A stretch of 26,040 bases of DNA, from NCBI GenBank assembly GCA_021784255.1, contig JAJXSZ010000006.1, forward strand, positions 1 to 26,040, written 5' to 3'. Both the position numbers and the translations under genes were made by a program. Below, in pieces: positions 1 to 6,855 of the stretch (within the stretch, counting starts at the first letter, position 1; each line of letters begins with the position of its first letter). The DNA is from Pseudomonadota bacterium (GTDB lineage: Bacteria; Pseudomonadota; Alphaproteobacteria; Acetobacterales; Acetobacteraceae). Under the pieces are notes generated by a model that saw only the letters and a list, made by a program, of their open reading frames with translations, had not been told where the DNA came from and ran no database searches.

Positions 1-264
1 CCCCCAGGTGTCGAGACAGGTCTGCGCCATCGCCGCAAGCTCGGCGGATCGGGTCACGTCGGCCTGAAAGACGCGCGCGACGCCGCCCGCCCCGGCAATG
101 AGCCCGACGGTCTCCTCGGCGGCCGCCTGGTTGACATCGACGCACAGCACCTTCGCCCCCTCGCGCGCAAAGGTCACGGCCGTCGCCTTGCCATTGCCCC
201 AGCCGGGCCCGCTCGACCCCGCCCCCACCACGATCGCCACCTTGTCCGCGAGCCGTCCCGGCAT
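1..264 (-). CDS. SDR family oxidoreductase, N-terminal part (runs off the window)
   Basis: This is the first 88 codons of a short-chain dehydrogenase/reductase; the C-terminal part, including the catalytic Tyr-x-x-x-Lys, lies outside the window. The visible protein begins MPGRLADKVAIVVGAG and carries a glycine-rich nucleotide-binding loop (GAGSSGPGWGNG, about residues 14-25). The second strand is followed by an aspartate (LCVDVN), which in this family usually means NAD(H) preference, and there is an ADVT motif near residue 70. The ATG at 264 is preceded by a strong AGGAGG-type ribosome site. The gene starts 22 bases after the DinB stop on the same strand, so it is probably the last visible gene of the operon headed by the Rieske ferredoxin. 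The substrate cannot be told. Confidence 0.85.
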   Translation of the reverse strand, partial: MPGRLADKVAIVVGAGSSGPGWGNGKATAVTFAREGAKVLCVDVNQAAAEETVGLIAGAGGVARVFQADVTRSAELAAMAQTCLDTWG

Positions 265-286
265 TCCCTCCTCCTTCGCCGCCGCG

Positions 287-793
287 TCAGGGCAGCGGCA
301 CGATCAGCATCAGATCCGTATCGCCCGTCGCCTCGCCGGCGCGGGTGATGAGCGCATGGGCCTGGCCACGATGATGCGTCTGGTGGTTGAAGAAATGCAC
401 CACCAGCCCCGCGCGCCCGTGGCGCTTTTCCTGTTTCGCGGCACCCGAGTACCAGACGAGATCCCCGGCGAGCCAGGCTTCGGTCACGCGCCCGGCCCAG
501 TCCTCGATGCGCGCATCCGCTGCCTCCCGTGCCGAGCGCAGCGCGTTGAAGTCGGCGATCACGGTGTGGCTTTCGCCGATCGATATGGCGGGCCTCTGCC
601 AGCCATCGAAGCGCGACATCCACATGCTGTCGCCCCAGAACAGATGCGCCAGCGTGCCGTGGATCGAATGCCAGAAGGCGCCGCCGTCCTCGCCGCGCTG
701 CGCCTCGGTCAGCCGGGACGCGGCGGCGTAGAGCCGGCGGTTCATCTCCGCGTTGTACTGCGCCATCAGGCGCACATAGGCCGGGGTAATCAT
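287..793 (-). CDS. DinB family protein (putative metal-dependent four-helix protein)
   Basis: The product is 168 residues, the usual size for DinB/YfiT-like proteins, which are four-helix bundles that usually bind a divalent metal through three histidines. The expected ligands are visible: His50 in the LAHLFWGD segment and the HxxxH pair His137/His141 in FFNHQTHHRGQ. Family members include DNA-damage-inducible proteins of unknown activity and thiol-dependent transferases (bacillithiol or mycothiol S-transferases, maleylpyruvate isomerase relatives), so no specific reaction can be assigned. The ATG (793-791) overlaps the TGA of the upstream S12 hydrolase (792-790) in an ATGA arrangement, so translation is probably coupled. 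The family call is firm; the function is open. Confidence 0.88.
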   Translation of the reverse strand: MITPAYVRLMAQYNAEMNRRLYAAASRLTEAQRGEDGGAFWHSIHGTLAHLFWGDSMWMSRFDGWQRPAISIGESHTVIADFNALRSAREAADARIEDWAGRVTEAWLAGDLVWYSGAAKQEKRHGRAGLVVHFFNHQTHHRGQAHALITRAGEATGDTDLMLIVPLP

Positions 794-2346
794 TGCCTCT
801 CCATCACAATACCGCGCACGCGCCCGGCCTGGACCGACAGCCGGCGGACGCTGCCGCCTTGCCGCTCCGCCCGCACGTCGAGCACCGCGCGGTAGAGTGC
901 TCCGGGAATCTCAATGCGGAAGACATCGCCCTCGACGCCCGAAAGCGACCACGGCTCCGCCCCGCGCACCACCGGCCCCGCAACCCGCACCTGATCGCCG
1001 GCGATGTTCCACGTCGCGGCGAGGTCGGAAGAGGCGTAGCTGCCATCGAGCCCGGCGGGAAGCGCGGCGGAGGCTGGCGCGCGACGCCAGAGCGAAACGC
1101 GGCCGGCATCCTGCTCCACGTGCAGCCGCTCACCATCGCGCCGGCACGTAAACAGAAAGGAGCCGCGGCGCGCGGCGATGCGCCCGTCCGCGGTCGCCTC
1201 CACGGCGAACGGCACACCACCCGCGCAACCGGAGAGCACGCCGTCCGCGAGGGTGAAATCGACGCTCTGCGGCGCGTCGGGATCGAGCCAGCGGCCGGCA
1301 TAACCGGCGAGGTCGGGCAGCGCCGGTTCGCGGGCCAGCGCCTCGCCAAGGACCACCGCCGCGGCGTCGTAAGCCATGCCGAGCGGATCCGCGCCGCCGT
1401 TGTTGGCCATGGCAACGACGCACAGGCGGTGTTCGGGGAGGCGCAGGAAATGCGTCTTGTAGCCGGGCCACAACCCACCATGGTCGATGGCGAGCACACC
1501 ACGCCAACGACGGACCTGCTGGCCGAGGGCATAAAAATTCTCGAAGCCGTTATCGAACCGAAACTGCGTGGAGAGCTGCGTGGCGAGTGCCGCGCCAGCG
1601 GTCGCGAGATGGTGATCCCAGAGCGCCAGGTCCTCGACACAGGACACCAGGCCGCCCTCGCCGCCGATCGCGAAACCGTGTCGCGCACACCGCCAGCCGC
1701 CGCCGTCGGGAAGGTAGCCCGTGGCGAGGCCGGGCAGCGGGACCTCCGTATTCTCCGACATCGCGGTGCGCGTCATGCCGAGTGGCGCGAAGAAGTGCCG
1801 GTGCAGATACCCGGGCAATGCCATGCCGCTGATCCGCTCGACGATCAGGCCGGCGAGGAGGAAATTGCTGTTGCTGTAGAGATAGCCGGTGTTGGGCGCG
1901 AAGTTCAGTGCCGACTGGCGGAAAATCGCATCGAGCAGTGCCGGCCGGCGCACCGGCTGCGCGAGGTCGGCGCCGCCGAGCGCCATGAGCTGCAGCATGT
2001 CGCGGATGCCGGCACTGTTGTGCAGCAGGTGCGCGACCGTCAGCCTGGCGCCGTAGTCGGGCAGCTCGGGCAGATACTGGCGGACCTCGTCGCCGAGGGA
2101 CAGGCGGCCCTCGCCGGCCAGCCGCAACACCGCGGCGCAGGTGAATTGTTTCGACACCGAGGCGATGCGGAAGCGCGTCGCCGGACCGATCGGCACGCCG
2201 AGTTCGAGGCTGGCGAGGCCGCCGCTGACATGGGCGAGCCGCTCGCCATCGCGGAAGACGCCAATGGTCGCGCCGGGCGCTCCGGCGAAGGGAGCAAGGA
2301 GGGTTTCGAGGTGACGCTCGAGGCGCGCCAGTTCCAGGTATGGCAT
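790..2346 (-). CDS. Serine hydrolase of the S12/class C beta-lactamase family, D-aminopeptidase-like
   Basis: This 518-residue protein carries the three S12 active-site motifs: Ser63-x-x-Lys66 (RIASVSKQF), Tyr157-Ser-Asn159 (YLYSNSN) and His289-Gly-Gly291 (IDHGG) in place of the usual KTG. The HxG variant, the total length and the position of the motifs closely resemble Ochrobactrum anthropi D-aminopeptidase (about 520 residues, Ser62/Lys65/Tyr153/His287). That enzyme cuts D-amino acids from the N-terminus of peptides and amides and has two C-terminal beta-barrel domains. Residues from about 330 onward here would correspond to those barrels. No signal peptide is evident, so it is probably cytoplasmic. 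The ATG at 2346 was chosen because the homologous N-terminus begins there; its ribosome site is weak. The open frame continues upstream antisense to other genes, but that part has no protein character. The exact substrate is inferred. Confidence 0.88.
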   Translation of the reverse strand: MPYLELARLERHLETLLAPFAGAPGATIGVFRDGERLAHVSGGLASLELGVPIGPATRFRIASVSKQFTCAAVLRLAGEGRLSLGDEVRQYLPELPDYGARLTVAHLLHNSAGIRDMLQLMALGGADLAQPVRRPALLDAIFRQSALNFAPNTGYLYSNSNFLLAGLIVERISGMALPGYLHRHFFAPLGMTRTAMSENTEVPLPGLATGYLPDGGGWRCARHGFAIGGEGGLVSCVEDLALWDHHLATAGAALATQLSTQFRFDNGFENFYALGQQVRRWRGVLAIDHGGLWPGYKTHFLRLPEHRLCVVAMANNGGADPLGMAYDAAAVVLGEALAREPALPDLAGYAGRWLDPDAPQSVDFTLADGVLSGCAGGVPFAVEATADGRIAARRGSFLFTCRRDGERLHVEQDAGRVSLWRRAPASAALPAGLDGSYASSDLAATWNIAGDQVRVAGPVVRGAEPWSLSGVEGDVFRIEIPGALYRAVLDVRAERQGGSVRRLSVQAGRVRGIVMERQ

Positions 2347-2429
2347 GGCACGACGGTAGCGCCGCCCCGGGTCGCGTTCCACCTTTCCTTCGGCCCGATC
2401 GCGGGGCAGCGCCGGGGTAGAGCGAGACC

Positions 2430-2744
2430 CTATGGCAGTTCCACCAGGATATCCTCGCCCTCGGCCCTGACGGGGAAGGTGGCGATATCCTCCTCGATCG
2501 GCGCACAGAGGCCCTTGCCGGTGCGCACATCGAAGCGGCCGCCGTGCAGCGGGCATTCGATGACGCCCTCTTCCAGCCAGCCATCCGTCAGCAACGCGAA
2601 CGCATGGGTGCAGACATTGGCGGTGCAGCGCATCTCGCCGCCGCCGAGGTTGTAGAGGGCGAGCTGCCTGCCGCCGGCCTCCACCGGCACCGCCGCGCCT
2701 TCCGCCACATCGGCAAGCTTTGCCACTTTCGTCCACCCACTCAT
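2430..2744 (-). CDS. Rieske [2Fe-2S] ferredoxin
   Basis: The product is a 104-residue single-domain Rieske protein. The cluster ligands are complete: Cys45-x-His47 and Cys64-x-x-His67 (CTHAF ... CPLHGGRF) with 16 residues between His47 and Cys64, the spacing of BphF/NahAb/CarAc-type ferredoxins of ring-hydroxylating oxygenases. These carry electrons from a flavoprotein reductase to an oxygenase in the cytoplasm. The start at MSGWTK has an AGAGGG ribosome site six bases upstream. The divergently transcribed neighbour at 2848 encodes a matching reductase, so the two are probably partners. No Rieske oxygenase alpha subunit is present. A nitrite-reductase small-subunit (NirD-like) role is less likely because no NirB is nearby. 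It probably heads the leftward operon with the S12 hydrolase, DinB protein and SDR. Confidence 0.9.
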   Translation of the reverse strand: MSGWTKVAKLADVAEGAAVPVEAGGRQLALYNLGGGEMRCTANVCTHAFALLTDGWLEEGVIECPLHGGRFDVRTGKGLCAPIEEDIATFPVRAEGEDILVELP

Positions 2745-2847
2745 ACACGCCCTCTTTCGCTGCGAATCGTGGCATGTAGTTTGCCCGCCACCGCGAGTTC
2801 TGTCGCCTGTGTTTCTCGCGAGGGCGATCAAAGCCTGGAGGGGATCG

Positions 2848-4053
2848 ATGCCTGGAATCGTGATCGTGGGGGCGGGACAGGCCGGCGGCAACGCGGCCGT
2901 GGCGGCGCGGGAGGCCGGATATGAGGGGCCGATCACGCTGATCGGCGCGGAGGAGCATCTCCCCTACGAGCGTCCGCCGCTGTCGAAGGAAGCACTGCTG
3001 GCGCCGACGCTGCCACCGCCAAAACTGCTTTTCTCGCCCGAAAAGCTGACGCAGCGCGGCATCGCGACGATGCCCGGCGTCAGGGTCGAGGCGATCCGGG
3101 CGGCCGCGAGGGAGGCAGTGCTTGCCGACGGGCGGGCGCTGGCGTGGGAGAAGCTGCTGATCGCGACCGGCGGCCGGCCGCGAGCGCTCGCGGTTCCGGG
3201 CGGAGAACATGCGCTGCTGCTGCGAACCTATGAGGACGCGGCGGCGATCCGGGCGCTGCTGGTGGCGGGGACGCGCGTCGCGTGCATCGGCGCGGGGGTG
3301 ATCGGGCTCGAAATCGCCTCCTCGGCGCGGGCGCGCGGTTGCGAGGTCACCGTGATCGAGGCGGCGGACGGGGTGATGGGGCGGGTGCTGTCCGCACCGC
3401 TGGCGGCGTTCATGCGCGAGCGGCACGAGGCCGCAGGTGTGCAGCTGCGGCTCGGCGCCGTGGTGCATGCGCTCGAGCCCGGCCGGGTGATCTGCGGCGG
3501 CTTCGCGGTGGCGGCGGACGTGCTGATCGCCGGGATCGGGATCGTGCGCGACACCGCCCTGGCGGAGAGTGCCGGGATCGTCTGCGCCGGTGCGGTGCCG
3601 GTGGACGCGACGACGGCGACGAGCGTGCCCGGAATTTTCGCCGCGGGAGACATCGCCGCGTTCGTGCATCCGCTGTTCGGACGCCAGATGGTGCTGGAAA
3701 CCTGGCGGCACGCGCAAAACCACGGGATCGCCGCCGGCCGGGCGATGGCCGGCACGCCCGCGCCGTATGACGATGTGCCGTGGTTCTGGACCGACCAGCT
3801 CGGGCTGAACCTGCAGGTGGCGGGGCTGCCGCGCGAGGGCGTGCGCACGATTTGGCGCGGCGAGCTGGGAGCGGCGAGCTTCACCGCGTTTCACCTCGAC
3901 GAGGCCGGCCGCCTGATCGGTGCCGAGGGCGTGGGCGCCGCGCGCGAGATCCGGGCGGCGCAGGCGCTGATCAAGGCACGCCAGCCGGTGGATGCCGCGC
4001 TGCTGGCCGACCCCTCGGTGGCGGCGCAGAAATTGGCGACGGCAACCCGTTAG
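2848..4053 (+). CDS. FAD-dependent NAD(P)H:ferredoxin reductase (BphA4/rubredoxin-reductase type)
   Basis: This 401-residue flavoprotein has an N-terminal FAD-binding GxGxxG (IVIVGAGQAGG, residues 4-14), a second GxGxxG for NAD(P)H (CIGAGVIG, 147-153) and the late FAD motif GIFAAGDIA (262-270). The acidic Glu171 at the end of the second strand of the NAD domain favours NADH. The C-terminal PWFWTDQ segment (311-317) is characteristic of reductases that feed Rieske ferredoxins, putidaredoxin or rubredoxin. It should move electrons from NADH to the Rieske ferredoxin encoded divergently, 103 bases away. The ATG at 2848 follows a strong GGAGGGG site (2838-2844), so it is preferred over the in-frame upstream start at 2809. 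The terminal electron acceptor is not in the window. Confidence 0.9.
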   Translation: MPGIVIVGAGQAGGNAAVAAREAGYEGPITLIGAEEHLPYERPPLSKEALLAPTLPPPKLLFSPEKLTQRGIATMPGVRVEAIRAAAREAVLADGRALAWEKLLIATGGRPRALAVPGGEHALLLRTYEDAAAIRALLVAGTRVACIGAGVIGLEIASSARARGCEVTVIEAADGVMGRVLSAPLAAFMRERHEAAGVQLRLGAVVHALEPGRVICGGFAVAADVLIAGIGIVRDTALAESAGIVCAGAVPVDATTATSVPGIFAAGDIAAFVHPLFGRQMVLETWRHAQNHGIAAGRAMAGTPAPYDDVPWFWTDQLGLNLQVAGLPREGVRTIWRGELGAASFTAFHLDEAGRLIGAEGVGAAREIRAAQALIKARQPVDAALLADPSVAAQKLATATR

Positions 4054-4111
4054 CGACGGCATCGACTGGGGAAACGCAGCTTCGCCTCTTCGCCGGCCGT
4101 AGCGCCGATTT

Positions 4112-5146
4112 TCAGGTCGAGACCTCGACGCGATGCACCTCGATCGTGAGGTGCGACAGCGAGCGGAACGCCGCCAGCCGGGCGCGGTAGTCGGCGGGGG
4201 TGCGCGGCTCGGACGTGGCGACGCTGATGATGGCGCCGAGGTGGCCGGGGCCGAGACGCCAGAGATGCACATCGGCAAGCTGGTCGCCATCGTCCTCGAT
4301 GATCCGGCGCAACTCCCCCGCGAGGGCCTGATCCGGGTTCATGTCGAGCAGGATGGCGCCGGTATCGCGAATGAGGCTGTAGGACCAGCTCGCGATCACC
4401 AGCGCGCCGACGATACCGACGAGCGGGTCCATCCATAGCCAGCCGAAGACGCGGGCAAGCACCAGGCCCAGGATCACGAACACCGAGACCGCCGCATCCG
4501 CGATGACGTGCACGACGGCGGCGCGCATGTTGTTGTCGCGCGTGAAATGGCGGTGGTGCTGGTGGTCGTGGTGATGATCGTGGTGGTCCCCATGATCATG
4601 GTGATGCGCATCGCCGTGACCATGGTGGCCGTGGTCGTGATCGTCGTCGTGGTGGCCGGCATCGCCGTGCTGGTGGTGCGCGTGATGGTGGCCGCCGCCG
4701 AGCAGCCAGGCGCTGGCGAGGTTGACCACGAGGCCGACGGCGGCGATCGGGATCGCCTCGCGGAAATGGATCGGAACAGGAACAAAAAGGCGAGAGATCG
4801 CCTCATAACCGATCAGCAGCGCGACCATCACGAGGATGATGGCACTGGTGAAGCCGGCGAGATCGCCGAGTTTGCCGGTGCCGAAGGTGAAGCGCGGGTC
4901 CTCGGCATGGCGGCGGGCATAGGTATAGGCCAGCGCCGCGAGGAGGAGGGCGCCGGCGTGCGTGCTCATGTGCAGGCCGTCGGCGACCAGCGCGATGGAC
5001 CCGAAAAGCAGGCCGCCAACGATCTCGGCGATCATCATCGCCGTGCAGAGCACGATCACCGCCCAGGCGCGGCGCTCGTTGCGCTCATGGCCTTCGGCGA
5101 GAAAGCTGTGCGAATGCAACAGCGCGGCGGCGTCGGGTTCACTCAT
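4112..5146 (-). CDS. dmeF: Cation diffusion facilitator, DmeF-type Co/Ni (divalent metal) exporter
   Basis: This is a 344-residue inner-membrane CDF transporter that should expel divalent metal in exchange for protons. Hydrophobic segments lie at about residues 28-52, 63-78, 99-120, 130-150, 210-230 and 240-258. Transport-site residues are visible in TM2 (ADGLHMSTH, His59 and His63) and TM5 (HVIAD, His213 and Asp217). The cytoplasmic loop between TM4 and TM5 (about 153-200) is extremely histidine-rich: 26 His in 48 residues, mixed with Asp and Gly. The C-terminal domain (from about 270) is a CDF cytoplasmic fold. The gene starts seven bases after an RcnR-type nickel/cobalt sensor gene, the dmeRF arrangement known from rhizobia, which supports Co/Ni over Zn. 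MSEPDAA was taken as the start because it follows the regulator stop directly. Confidence 0.88.
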   Translation of the reverse strand: MSEPDAAALLHSHSFLAEGHERNERRAWAVIVLCTAMMIAEIVGGLLFGSIALVADGLHMSTHAGALLLAALAYTYARRHAEDPRFTFGTGKLGDLAGFTSAIILVMVALLIGYEAISRLFVPVPIHFREAIPIAAVGLVVNLASAWLLGGGHHHAHHQHGDAGHHDDDHDHGHHGHGDAHHHDHGDHHDHHHDHQHHRHFTRDNNMRAAVVHVIADAAVSVFVILGLVLARVFGWLWMDPLVGIVGALVIASWSYSLIRDTGAILLDMNPDQALAGELRRIIEDDGDQLADVHLWRLGPGHLGAIISVATSEPRTPADYRARLAAFRSLSHLTIEVHRVEVST

Positions 5147-5153
5147 GCTGACC

Positions 5154-5432
5154 TCAGCGAAGGTAGGTACGAACAACGTCGAGGAGCTGGTCGGCCGCTT
5201 GCGTATCGAGCGCACCGGGGTGCTTGGCAGGATCGACGAGATGGGAGCGGACATGGTCCGCCACCACCACGGCCATCAGGCCAGCGGTGGCGCCGCGCAT
5301 GCCGGCGATGATGTGCATAACCCGTTCGCAGCCGGCCTCGGACTGCAGGGCGCGTTCGATGGCGTCGACCTGGCCGCGGATGCGGCGGACACGCGCGAGC
5401 AGCTTCGCCTTATCGCGGATCGTGTGGGTCAT
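5154..5432 (-). CDS. dmeR: RcnR/CsoR-family metal-sensing repressor (DmeR-like)
   Basis: This 92-residue all-helical repressor closely resembles E. coli RcnR at its N-terminus (MTHTIRDKAKL). The RcnR Ni/Co ligand set is present at the same numbers: His3, Cys35, His60 and His64, together with the free N-terminus. Glu34 and Glu63 of E. coli RcnR are Gly34 and Ser63 here. A formaldehyde sensor (FrmR) or copper sensor (CsoR, Cys-His-Cys) is therefore unlikely. Metal binding should release DNA and turn on dmeF, which starts seven bases downstream. The start is fixed by the need for a His at position 3, although no good ribosome site precedes it. A candidate operator lies just upstream at 5447-5463. 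Confidence 0.9.
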   Translation of the reverse strand: MTHTIRDKAKLLARVRRIRGQVDAIERALQSEAGCERVMHIIAGMRGATAGLMAVVVADHVRSHLVDPAKHPGALDTQAADQLLDVVRTYLR

Positions 5433-5446
5433 GCGGAGCGTATAGC

Positions 5447-5463
5447 ATAGCCCCCCACCCTAT
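5447..5463 (-). promoter_or_regulatory. Candidate DmeR/RcnR-type operator
   Basis: Read on the minus strand, ATAG-GGTGGGGGG-CTAT is an inverted repeat (ATAG/CTAT) flanking a G-rich core with six consecutive G. RcnR-family sites typically have short A/T-rich inverted repeats around a G-tract. It lies 14 bases upstream of the dmeR start, the expected place for autoregulation of dmeRF, and overlaps the stop codon of the upstream gntR gene. Assignment is by position and pattern only. Confidence 0.5.
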
Positions 5464-6119
5464 CCAACCCGGCCGGCTCGCTGGCCCCGCATCCGCTCGA
5501 GGAGGTGGCTGGCCGCGGCGCGCAGGTGGTCGCGGAGCAGGCCGACCGCCGGTTCGGTTTCGCCGCGCTGCAGGCAGGCCACGATGCGGCGATGCTCATC
5601 AAGCCAGCGCCGCCGCTTCGCCGGCATGGCCGCGTAGGCGGCGATGAACAGACGGCAGGTGTGGCGGAGCGATTCGATCAGCGCGAGCTGCCGCGGGCGC
5701 CCGGCCGGTTGATAGAGCGCGCGGTGGAAAGCCCAGTCGCCGGCTGACCAGTCGGGTCCGGCGGCATCGAGCTCCGATTTGCGGCGGATGCGTTCGATCG
5801 CGGCGAACGCGGTCGGGGTGAGGGCCGGAGCGGCGCGACGCAACGCATCGACTTCGAGCAGGATCCGCAGGTCATAGATTTCCGCCACCTCGGCGGGCGT
5901 GAGGCTGATGGCGCGGGCGCCACGGTTCGCCGCCATCGCGACGAGACCTTCGCCGGCGAGGATGCGCAGCGCGTCGCGCACCGGGATGCGGCTGACGCCG
6001 AACCGTTCGGCCAGCGCCCCTTGCGCAAGATCGTCGCCCGGGCGCAGCGTTCCCGCCATCAGATCGGCCCGCAGCTGGGCAGCGATGGCATCGGGTGTCA
6101 TCGGCCGAGCTTGCGGCAT
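5460..6119 (-). CDS. GntR family transcriptional regulator, FadR/FCD subgroup
   Basis: This 219-residue regulator has an N-terminal winged helix (about 8-72, including LAERFGVSRIPVRDALRILAGEGLV, split here only by description) and a C-terminal FCD helical bundle (about 80-210). The FCD signature IYDLRILLE is present, as are the histidines that usually bind a metal and ligand (in FHRAL, DEHRRI and RDHLR). Members sense carboxylates, sugar acids or amino acids; the ligand here is unknown. It is divergent from the OsmC-like gene across 57 bases that hold a perfect inverted repeat containing TGTATACA elements, so it probably controls itself and that gene. The ATG at 6119 is preferred; ATG 6101 is an alternative. 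The open frame extends further upstream only by chance, through the operator. Confidence 0.87.
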   Translation of the reverse strand: MPQARPMTPDAIAAQLRADLMAGTLRPGDDLAQGALAERFGVSRIPVRDALRILAGEGLVAMAANRGARAISLTPAEVAEIYDLRILLEVDALRRAAPALTPTAFAAIERIRRKSELDAAGPDWSAGDWAFHRALYQPAGRPRQLALIESLRHTCRLFIAAYAAMPAKRRRWLDEHRRIVACLQRGETEPAVGLLRDHLRAAASHLLERMRGQRAGRVG

Positions 6120-6133
6120 TGCGGCGGGTACCG

Positions 6134-6169
6134 CCCGAATGTATACATGTATCTCTGTATACATTCGGG
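6134..6169. promoter_or_regulatory. Perfect 14-bp inverted repeat, candidate GntR operator between divergent genes
   Basis: The arms CCCGAATGTATACA (6134-6147) and TGTATACATTCGGG (6156-6169) are perfect reverse complements separated by eight bases. Each arm also holds its own palindrome, TGTATACA, with centres 16 bp apart. Short GT-N-AC palindromes of this kind are typical of FCD-type GntR binding sites. The element sits in the middle of the 57-base gap between the gntR gene and the OsmC-like gene, so one complex could cover both promoters. Confidence 0.7.
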
Positions 6170-6176
6170 GGTGGCG

Positions 6177-6647
6177 ATGGCCAAGGGGCACGAATTCGCG
6201 ACAGCGATCGTCTGGACCGGGGATCGCGGCGAGGGCACGCGGCATTACCGCGCCTACGACCGCTCCTGGCACATCGCCTCGCCCGGCAAACCGTTGGTCG
6301 AAGGCTCGAACGATCCGGCGCTCGGCGGCGACCCGGCCAGGCACAACCCCGAAGAGTTGCTGCTCGCAAGCCTCGCGGCCTGCCACATGCTCTGGTACCT
6401 CCACCTCGCCAGCGAGGCCGGCATCGTCGTGCACGGCTACGAGGATACGCCGCTCGGCATTGGCGAGAGCGGGGCGCGCGGCGAGGGACGGTTCCTGCGC
6501 GCGGTGCTGCGGCCGACCATCCGGCTCGCGCGCGGCGCAGACCTCGCTCGCGCCGACGCGCTGCACCACGAGATCGGCCAGTATTGCTTCATCGCGCGCT
6601 CAGTCAGCTTCCCGGTGAACTACGCGGCTCGCTACGTCGAGGTTTGA
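6177..6647 (+). CDS. OsmC/Ohr family peroxidase-like protein
   Basis: This is a 156-residue OsmC-fold protein. Both redox cysteines of the family are present: Cys69 in SLAACHMLWY, on the central helix, and Cys137 in GQYCFIARSV. With both cysteines it is probably an active thiol peroxidase that reduces organic hydroperoxides, rather than one of the cysteine-free paralogues. It is cytoplasmic and normally works as a dimer. The ATG at 6177 follows a GGGGGTGG stretch; a GTG two codons earlier (6171) is possible. It is divergent from the GntR regulator and shares the operator at 6134-6169, so regulation by a GntR ligand rather than by OhrR is likely. An OhrR regulator is not present. Confidence 0.88.
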   Translation: MAKGHEFATAIVWTGDRGEGTRHYRAYDRSWHIASPGKPLVEGSNDPALGGDPARHNPEELLLASLAACHMLWYLHLASEAGIVVHGYEDTPLGIGESGARGEGRFLRAVLRPTIRLARGADLARADALHHEIGQYCFIARSVSFPVNYAARYVEV

Positions 6648-6648
6648 G

Positions 6649-6686
6649 GGCAGGCGGCCCGGGGCTCGCCCGGATGTCCACCTGCC
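6649..6686 (+). terminator. Possible stem-loop terminator after the OsmC-like gene
   Basis: GGCAGGCGG (6649-6657) pairs with CCACCTGCC (6678-6686) with one wobble or mismatch position, and an inner CCGGG/CCCGG pair extends the stem. It begins two bases after the stop codon. There is no T-tract, so it would be an incomplete intrinsic terminator. Confidence 0.35.
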
Positions 6687-6802
6687 GTGAATGGCGGACC
6701 GAAAGGCGACAACGCGGCGGCCGCGCGCTGACGCGACGACGTCACCGGACCGATGCGGCGGGAAAGTCGCGGCGTGGGGTTGCCGTTGGTAGAAAAATTA
6801 CG

Positions 6803-6828
6803 GCTAACTTACACTGCGCTAACGTACA
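6803..6828 (+). promoter_or_regulatory. Direct repeat upstream of the amino-acid binding protein gene
   Basis: GCTAACTTACA (6803-6813) and GCTAACGTACA (6818-6828) match at 10 of 11 positions with a 15-bp period. They lie in the only AT-richer part of the 208-base gap before the ABC importer operon, 28 bases upstream of its start codon. They may be a regulator site or part of the promoter. I do not see a convincing -35/-10 pair. Confidence 0.35.
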
Positions 6829-6855
6829 GCGCACAACGAACCGGGAGTTCCATCG

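Noticed and set aside
2745..2847. CGCGAG/CTCGCG inverted repeat in the Rieske-reductase gap as an operator
   Set aside because: The arms are only six GC-rich bases, common by chance at this base composition, and no promoter boxes support it.
4054..4111. Terminator between the ferredoxin reductase and dmeF genes
   Set aside because: I could not find a stem of convincing length or a T-tract in the 58-base convergent gap.
790..4290. A 3.5-kb continuous open frame on the minus strand
   Set aside because: Only 790-2346 shows protein family motifs. The rest is Arg/Pro/Gly-rich and runs antisense to the ferredoxin reductase and in the wrong frame of the Rieske gene, as expected for GC-rich DNA with few stop codons.
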